A stretch of DNA of 64,000 nt from Gamsiella multidivaricata (lineage: Eukaryota; Mortierellomycota; Mortierellomycetes; Mortierellales; Mortierellaceae), in assembly GCF_025024155.1 (NCBI RefSeq), contig NW_026251825.1:1-64000 (forward strand). The letters run 5' to 3'. Under the pieces are notes generated by a model. The model was not told the DNA's origin. It saw only the letters and a program-made list of their open reading frames with translations, and made no database searches. The position numbers and the translations under genes were made by a program. This document shows, piece after piece, positions 58,893 through 64,000 of this stretch; the first letter of the stretch is position 1, and every line of letters starts with the position of its first letter.

Positions 58893-61800
58893 ATGACTCG
58901 ACAGACAGCACGCGATGGGGATCTGGATTTTGAACAGATGTTGGGCGAGCTGGCGGCCATGAAAACGGACCTGGCCAACAGAGTAAGTGAAGATACTCTT
59001 TTTTGTAGGAGGCAGTTTATATATAGCCAGGTGATACATTCCAGATTTGCTGTTGAGGACTCGAGTCGAGAGTCTAGGGGTATGACTTGATGTTTGCTTT
59101 CACCTTCCTGAGGGGCTTGAGTAGATATCGACAGGCTGGTGTTGAAGCGCATGGTCAACATGCCATCTAGTCGATCCAAACTCGACTGCCGAGAGTCATT
59201 TTTGAGGAGCATCCGCCTCAAACGATCGACTCCTCTTTTGTTTCTTTGTTGGCACCGCCTTCAATTCTTTCAGCTGTCTAGCTGTATTTAATTTAACAGT
59301 GGATTTCTCATTAATCTGTGCGACATAAATGAACTCCCGCCGTTCCTTTGTTCATCCTTACTCTTATATTCCGCCCCTATTGTCGAACCTACGAACCTAG
59401 CAAGCAAATCGTGTCGCTTCCCGTCCTACGAGATCACGCACCGTAACTGCAGATGGCGAGCCTCGGCGCGTACGCGCGAGACGTGCCGCAACAGATCATG
59501 CAGATGTTCCTCTGTCTGTCGAGGCGCCCTCAACTGCATCAGCCATCTCCAACCAAACAATCCTCTCGCCAACATCGCCAGTCGCCAGTCGATCGGCCAC
59601 ATTGCTCGCCAGTTTGCACGATTCAGATCACGATAAAGAGCAAGGTCGGGAGCCAAGCCCTAGTGCGACTCAGGGACAGGAACAGCGTCCAAAGAAGAGT
59701 GATCAGGGTCAACAACCAGAGATGAGGATCGAGACTACACTTCCAGATACACCCCTCCACAGCTCGGAGGCTGCAACAAAATCTGTCCAGTCCGTGCAAA
59801 GTATTGAGCCCGATGACTTACTTGGGAGCAGCAGTCTAGCCCGCTCTGAGAGTCGCCGCAATCCAGCTGCACCATTGCCACCAAAATCAGCACAGCGCTC
59901 TCGATCGATTTCCAACAACTCTGGCCGAACCTCTCGGACCTTTCATAACGAGGGTGAGATCAATCGCGAGAACGACATTATGCCCAACAGTCAGGAAATT
60001 TCGCCTCAGGAAACTTCTACAGCGATATTCGGGTCAAATACCCCGGCTCGCCCATCTCCTCGGACCTTTGCATCGGCTCCTGCGATAACAGCGGGCAATG
60101 GCCAGCAGGCAGCATCATCGCCTCGTTTGCCTGCACGCTCCAATAGTCGAAATTATGTCAGACCCTCCGCTTCTGGTACTTCTTCCACCTCAGACCAAAC
60201 GCCCCAAGGGTCAAGGTCCGCATCTAGACGCAACACATTTTCAAAATCTGAAGGTGGACAGGAAGGCAGCCTGTACATTGGCACGCCCTCCATTGCAGAG
60301 GACCGAGAGCTCACTTTTGTATCGCAGTCTACTCAGGATCAGCAGCAAAGGCAGCAACTAGCCTCGACACTATCAGAGGAAGCACCTCAGCGAATTCCAA
60401 CGAAGAAGCCCTCTAATAGCACTCTCAGACGACCTAATGAAGACGAAGGGTCGCCCAACCCATCTATAGCGCCTTCCCTTTCGCCATCTAGCACCATCCC
60501 TTCGCCAGTATTTGGCCAGCATGATGCAACGCTCAAGCACGAGGAACATGAACGCCAAGGGCGCCCCGCTCTTCGTAAGCAACAGTCAGCTGATCCAGCG
60601 GCGATGCATCGTCAGTACCAACAAGATCCTCCTACGGTTCGCGACAATCTTCCGAGTCGACAAGCGTCCGAAAGGCGACCAGACCGCGCCCGCAACTATT
60701 CGAACTCCGGAAATACTGACGACGAACAGTTGCCCGAGCGCGGTAGAGCTCAGAACCAGGATGGTGGCTCCTCAAAGGGCGGCATGTTTTCCTGGGTGCG
60801 ATCAAGGAGCAAGTCCAGAGATGCTACGAGTACTCGTCAAAACCAAGATACTGTAAGGACCAATCGCTCCTGGTATAAATGCCGCACATATATATGTATA
60901 CATATATACTCTCATGTCACTGACTTGAACTACCTGCTTTTATCATGTATGTTTTAGCCTGCGTATCCAGATTACAACCCTTCTTTGATCCCAAGTCGTA
61001 GTGCCAGCTCATCCGGGAGCCGTACCAAGTCGCTTCCCAGGAAACCTTCGAACCAAAATCTTCACGCCACTAACGATGGCTGGCCACCATATTCGCCTGG
61101 TACCCTCAATAGTCATCCCACCACACCGGGAGGTTCAGTTCTCAATAGATCTCTATCGAAGTCTAACCTCATCCCATCAAAGTTCGGCACTCCACTGAGC
61201 ACACCGAATGAAACATCACAGCCTCCGCCGTTGCTCAACGTCAGCACAAATATGAATACGATTCATCATGAAAAGATGGTTCGTGGAATGGGTATGGGAA
61301 GTACACCTATCGCACCAACGGTTTTGCTCACACCTCAGCCCTCGTTTCCCCCAACTGGCTCCAACGGAGGCGCACCTGGAGGAGGCAAAAGAAATATGGC
61401 CTTGGCCATGATGAAGCAGGATGGATCTCCGAGTTCCAGTGAGTTGCAGATGCAGCAGCGACACCAGCAGCTTCAGCAGGCACAAATGCAGCACATCCAG
61501 CAACAGCAGCAGCGACTGGCCACCACCTCTGCTACAAACTCGACATCCCCTCCAGCTACACCAACGAGCCCTCGAAATCAAAGTACACCCCAAGGTTCCT
61601 TGGCACCTTCAACACCGTCATCATCAACATCAGCAGCAGCGACAACGACACCAGCAACGCAACGTCTTGTTGCCACACGCATCTATATCCAAACGGAAAC
61701 AGATTTTAAGTCGGTCAATCTTGCACCCAACTCGACTGCTCTTGATGTGTTGCATATGTTGCAACAGCGAGGAACGTTCGGCGACATCGGCGATAGCCGA

Positions 61801-62707
61801 TACCACGACCGATGGACAGTGTTTGAGTACTCGAAAGAGTTTATGATTGAGCGTCCATTGCGCGATTTTGAGGTTTTGTTGGATGTGATGAAGACTTGGG
61901 AAGCTGATAAGGACAACAAGATGATCTGCAAGAGTTTCCCCGCGCGTAATGAGTTGTCGGCCAAGGAAGTAATCCGCCTGGTTGGACCCGCAGGACAAGA
62001 GGATTTTGTGCGACCACATGGCTGGGTGCATGTCGAGATGAAGAAGGGCAAGTGGGTGAAGAGGTATCTCCATACGACTGACACGGCCGTCTATCACTCC
62101 AAGGACAACAAGGTAATGTAACTTGCCTGGCCATTCCTACGATAGACCGGAGTAGGCATCATCAGGGCACCAACATGATACTCTGTATTTGACAACGATA
62201 GTTCACTGGAGAGAGCATGCTGTGTCTGCTGCGTAACTTTGACGTGTACGCGGTTCAAGTCCCACGGAAGAAGGCTCCTACGAAATTCGGATTTGCACTC
62301 AAGTCATCGGACAGCATCCACATGTTCGAGACGCCGGAGGACGACTATATCCATTACGTCTGCACTGAATCGGGGGAGTCCCTTCGAGACTGGTTGGTGG
62401 GTCTCCGTGCGATCAAGGTAGGAGAGAGAAAACGATCGATCGATCGATGTCACAGTGTTCATGGGCATGCGACATGGCAAAAGCGAATTTTATTAACATG
62501 GATTTTTTATTTCTTTCATTGCAGGGCATATTTATGTACCATGCTAATCCAGAAATGATTCGCCAGGGACAAAAGCGGGCAGAGGAACTGATGTCTTCCG
62601 GAAGCCAGGATGGATTGGCGAGAGGAAAGTTGACGGACGAACAGGTGAGCATAGTGGAAGCCAAACTCGCTGGGTTGGGCATGTCTTTGAGTAGTAGATC
62701 GCGCTAG
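58893..62707 (+). CDS. RA-PH domain adaptor protein (MRL/Grb7-like)
   Basis: Predicted Ras-family effector or adaptor at the plasma membrane. Five exons, 58893-58982, 59401-60852, 60958-62112, 62202-62417 and 62525-62707, give 1031 residues. An N-terminal amphipathic helix (LDFEQMLGELAAMKTDLANR) leads into ~700 residues of Ser/Pro/Gln/Arg-rich disorder. The Ras-association domain lies near 753-845 (TRIYIQTETDFKSVNL, WTVFEYSKEFMIERPLRDFE). A PH domain follows (HGWVHVEMKKGKWVKRYLH, FGFALKSSDSIHMFE, then LRDWLVGLRAIK). Tandem RA-PH near the C-terminus is the layout of Mig10/RIAM/Lamellipodin and Grb7/10/14, which link Ras-like GTPases to actin. All exon joins are phase 0 or otherwise in phase. 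The acceptor for exon 2 was set at 59401 because it keeps frame with exon 1. Confidence 0.88.
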
Positions 62708-63815
62708 TTATTTCCTTTGCTTCTTTTCAAAGCATCCTGTCATGCATGACTATCATCCCCTCCTCCTGTTTCCAGGTTCCTTTTCTTTTTTTCCAAACAA
62801 AAACAACAACAACAAAAGAGTTAAATAACTTCAAGAGACCACACCAGACCAGACAAACCAGATGCCGTTTTGGACAACGTAGACGGCCTGCTTATGCATA
62901 AAGGAGGAGAAGAGGTGGAAGAAGCAGCAGGAACCATTTCAGGGTCTTAGTGCACTCGCTGTTGCTGCTCTGAAAATTGAATGTAATGGGAGGACGACAA
63001 CGATTTCGTTTGACAAGGAGCCCCATAAACAAAAGAAAAGGAGGTTGACCGAACAAACCTGCGTAACAAAAAGATCCAAACTTGTAAATGGACCACAGGG
63101 TCAAAGGATTGTGCATGTGCATCCCCCGTCTCTCTTTTCTCTCCTCCGTGAGGCATCTCTGGATTCTCGATCCTCGCCTCCTCCGCTCTATCCTCGGTCA
63201 ATTTTTTTCTCACAGGGTCTCTTTTGTTCCATTTTCCATAAACTGCTGTTGTTTTGTCTCTCTTTTCACTTCCTTCAGTCTCCCCACAAGGAAAAAAAAT
63301 AGTGCGGAGTATTATAAGTAACTGTTTTTTCTTCTTTGTTCGATGCATTTAATGCTGCATTTGTCTGTTGGCACACTGGCGGATCATTTGACGTTTTGAA
63401 TTATGTCGTCGGCATCCCATCCTTTTTTTGTGCTGTTATTCAAGAGAGAGACACAGATATGGCGAACTTCCGGGAAAAAAAGTAAAGAGTGAGAGAGAGC
63501 AGAGTAGTCGGTCCATCCGTTCCTCCTCTTCCTCCTTACTATCGTGCTGCTCTCGTCGAATGTCTCCGATACATGCCCAGCACTTGACTATGCATACGCT
63601 GCGAGTGTATATAAATTAGCCTACAAAAAAAAAAAAAGGCGCTCCGTAATACAAAAAGGCGTGCATCCATTCTTTTTATACTTTACTCACCCTAACTAAT
63701 CTCGTCTCTCTTCTTCCTCTCCTCCTAATCGATTTTTCTTTCTCTTTCACTCTCTCTCACTCTTTCGCACGCACACTCTTCTTCCCCCCTCTCTCTCTCT
63801 CCCATCGCTCCCAAG
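62708..63815. other. 3' spacer, no gene recognised
   Basis: It includes the 3' UTR of the RA-PH gene and, to the right, CT-rich leader-like DNA (63700-63815) with a poly-A run near 63625. No coding evidence. Confidence 0.6.
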
Positions 63816-64000
63816 GCGACGATTATTACGACGCATTTTTATTCGCCGCACGGGGTCTCCGCTGATACTCTTCTACCTTCAAACACGGCCACCATCAGTT
63901 CCGCTTTGCATATCTCGCCGTTGAATTCGTCTGTCGCACACGATCGGCACGATCGCGAATTTCTGGTTCCTGGCCTGTCCACAACAGTAACGTCGACGAC
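63816..64000 (+). CDS. Possible first part of a gene running off the right edge
   Basis: A frame without stops (ATIITTHFYSPHG..., ending ...GLSTTVTSTT) follows a long CT-rich leader and continues to the end of the window. There is no clear ATG, so it could be an internal exon after an AG near 63816 or chance. Composition (Ser/Thr-rich) resembles the disordered starts of other genes here. Confidence 0.25.

Noticed and set aside
59453..59725. Frame starting ATGGCGAGCC after an acceptor-like CAG
   Set aside because: It is out of frame with exon 1 and with the long exon-2 frame of the RA-PH gene. The acceptor at 59400 keeps everything in phase.

Overview
The window is nuclear DNA of an intron-rich fungus, most likely an early-diverging lineage of the Mortierella type. 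Coding exons are joined by short GT-AG introns (mostly 50-120 nt). The spaces between genes carry long A/T homopolymers and CT-rich leaders. The gene set is typical of a free-living, fatty-acid- and biotin-metabolising mould. The exon joins given here were read directly from donor/acceptor sites and codon phase, and every complete spliced CDS sums to a multiple of three.

Layout, left to right. (1) 1-2711, minus: TBC-type Rab-GAP, running off the left edge. (2) 2712-9318: gene-poor, with homopolymers, minisatellites and a 3.6-kb structure (5428-9041) bounded by near-identical inverted arms of about 550 bp. One arm is part of a complete 609-bp terminal-inverted-repeat element. (3) 9319-16476, minus: Gtr2/RagC GTPase, alkaline ceramidase, a 100-aa protein whose last exon overlaps the ceramidase first exon in another frame, and biotin synthase. 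(4) 17143-23395, minus: Elongator subunit Elp4, then a 1273-aa protein with a little-elongation-complex subunit 2 (NARG2_C) signature. (5) 24223-25740, minus: Ran GTPase with a GC-AG intron. (6) 26591-29519, plus: copper-fist transcription factor with Cys clusters and a Met-rich block. (7) 30037-30528, minus: small cytochrome-c-oxidase subunit. (8) 30718-33583, plus: decayed gene joining an XPG/FEN1-like nuclease half to a TnpB/Fanzor-like RuvC and zinc-ribbon half. (9) 33806-34240, minus: small single-pass membrane protein. (10) 35663-36561, plus: NECAP. (11) 36671-39255, minus: AidB-type acyl-CoA dehydrogenase ending in a peroxisomal -SRL. (12) 41349-43975, plus: PKA catalytic subunit. (13) 46504-51224, plus: very large homeodomain protein. 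(14) 52192-53726, minus, and 53927-55886, plus: inositol monophosphatase and an M28 peptidase, divergent from 200 bp. (15) 55997-57810, plus: MAT2B-like SAM-synthetase regulatory subunit, ten exons. (16) 58893-62707, plus: RA-PH protein of the MRL/Grb7 type. The last 1.3 kb is mostly non-coding, with a possible exon at the right edge.

Most genes are independent housekeeping or signalling genes, not a pathway cluster. Loose themes are nutrient signalling (Gtr2, PKA, homeodomain factor), transcription and tRNA modification (Elp4, ICE2-like), and biotin, sphingolipid and acyl-CoA metabolism. The most unusual items are the XPG/TnpB-like pseudogene, the dual-frame exon at the ceramidase start, the Met-rich block in the copper regulator, and the long inverted-repeat structure.
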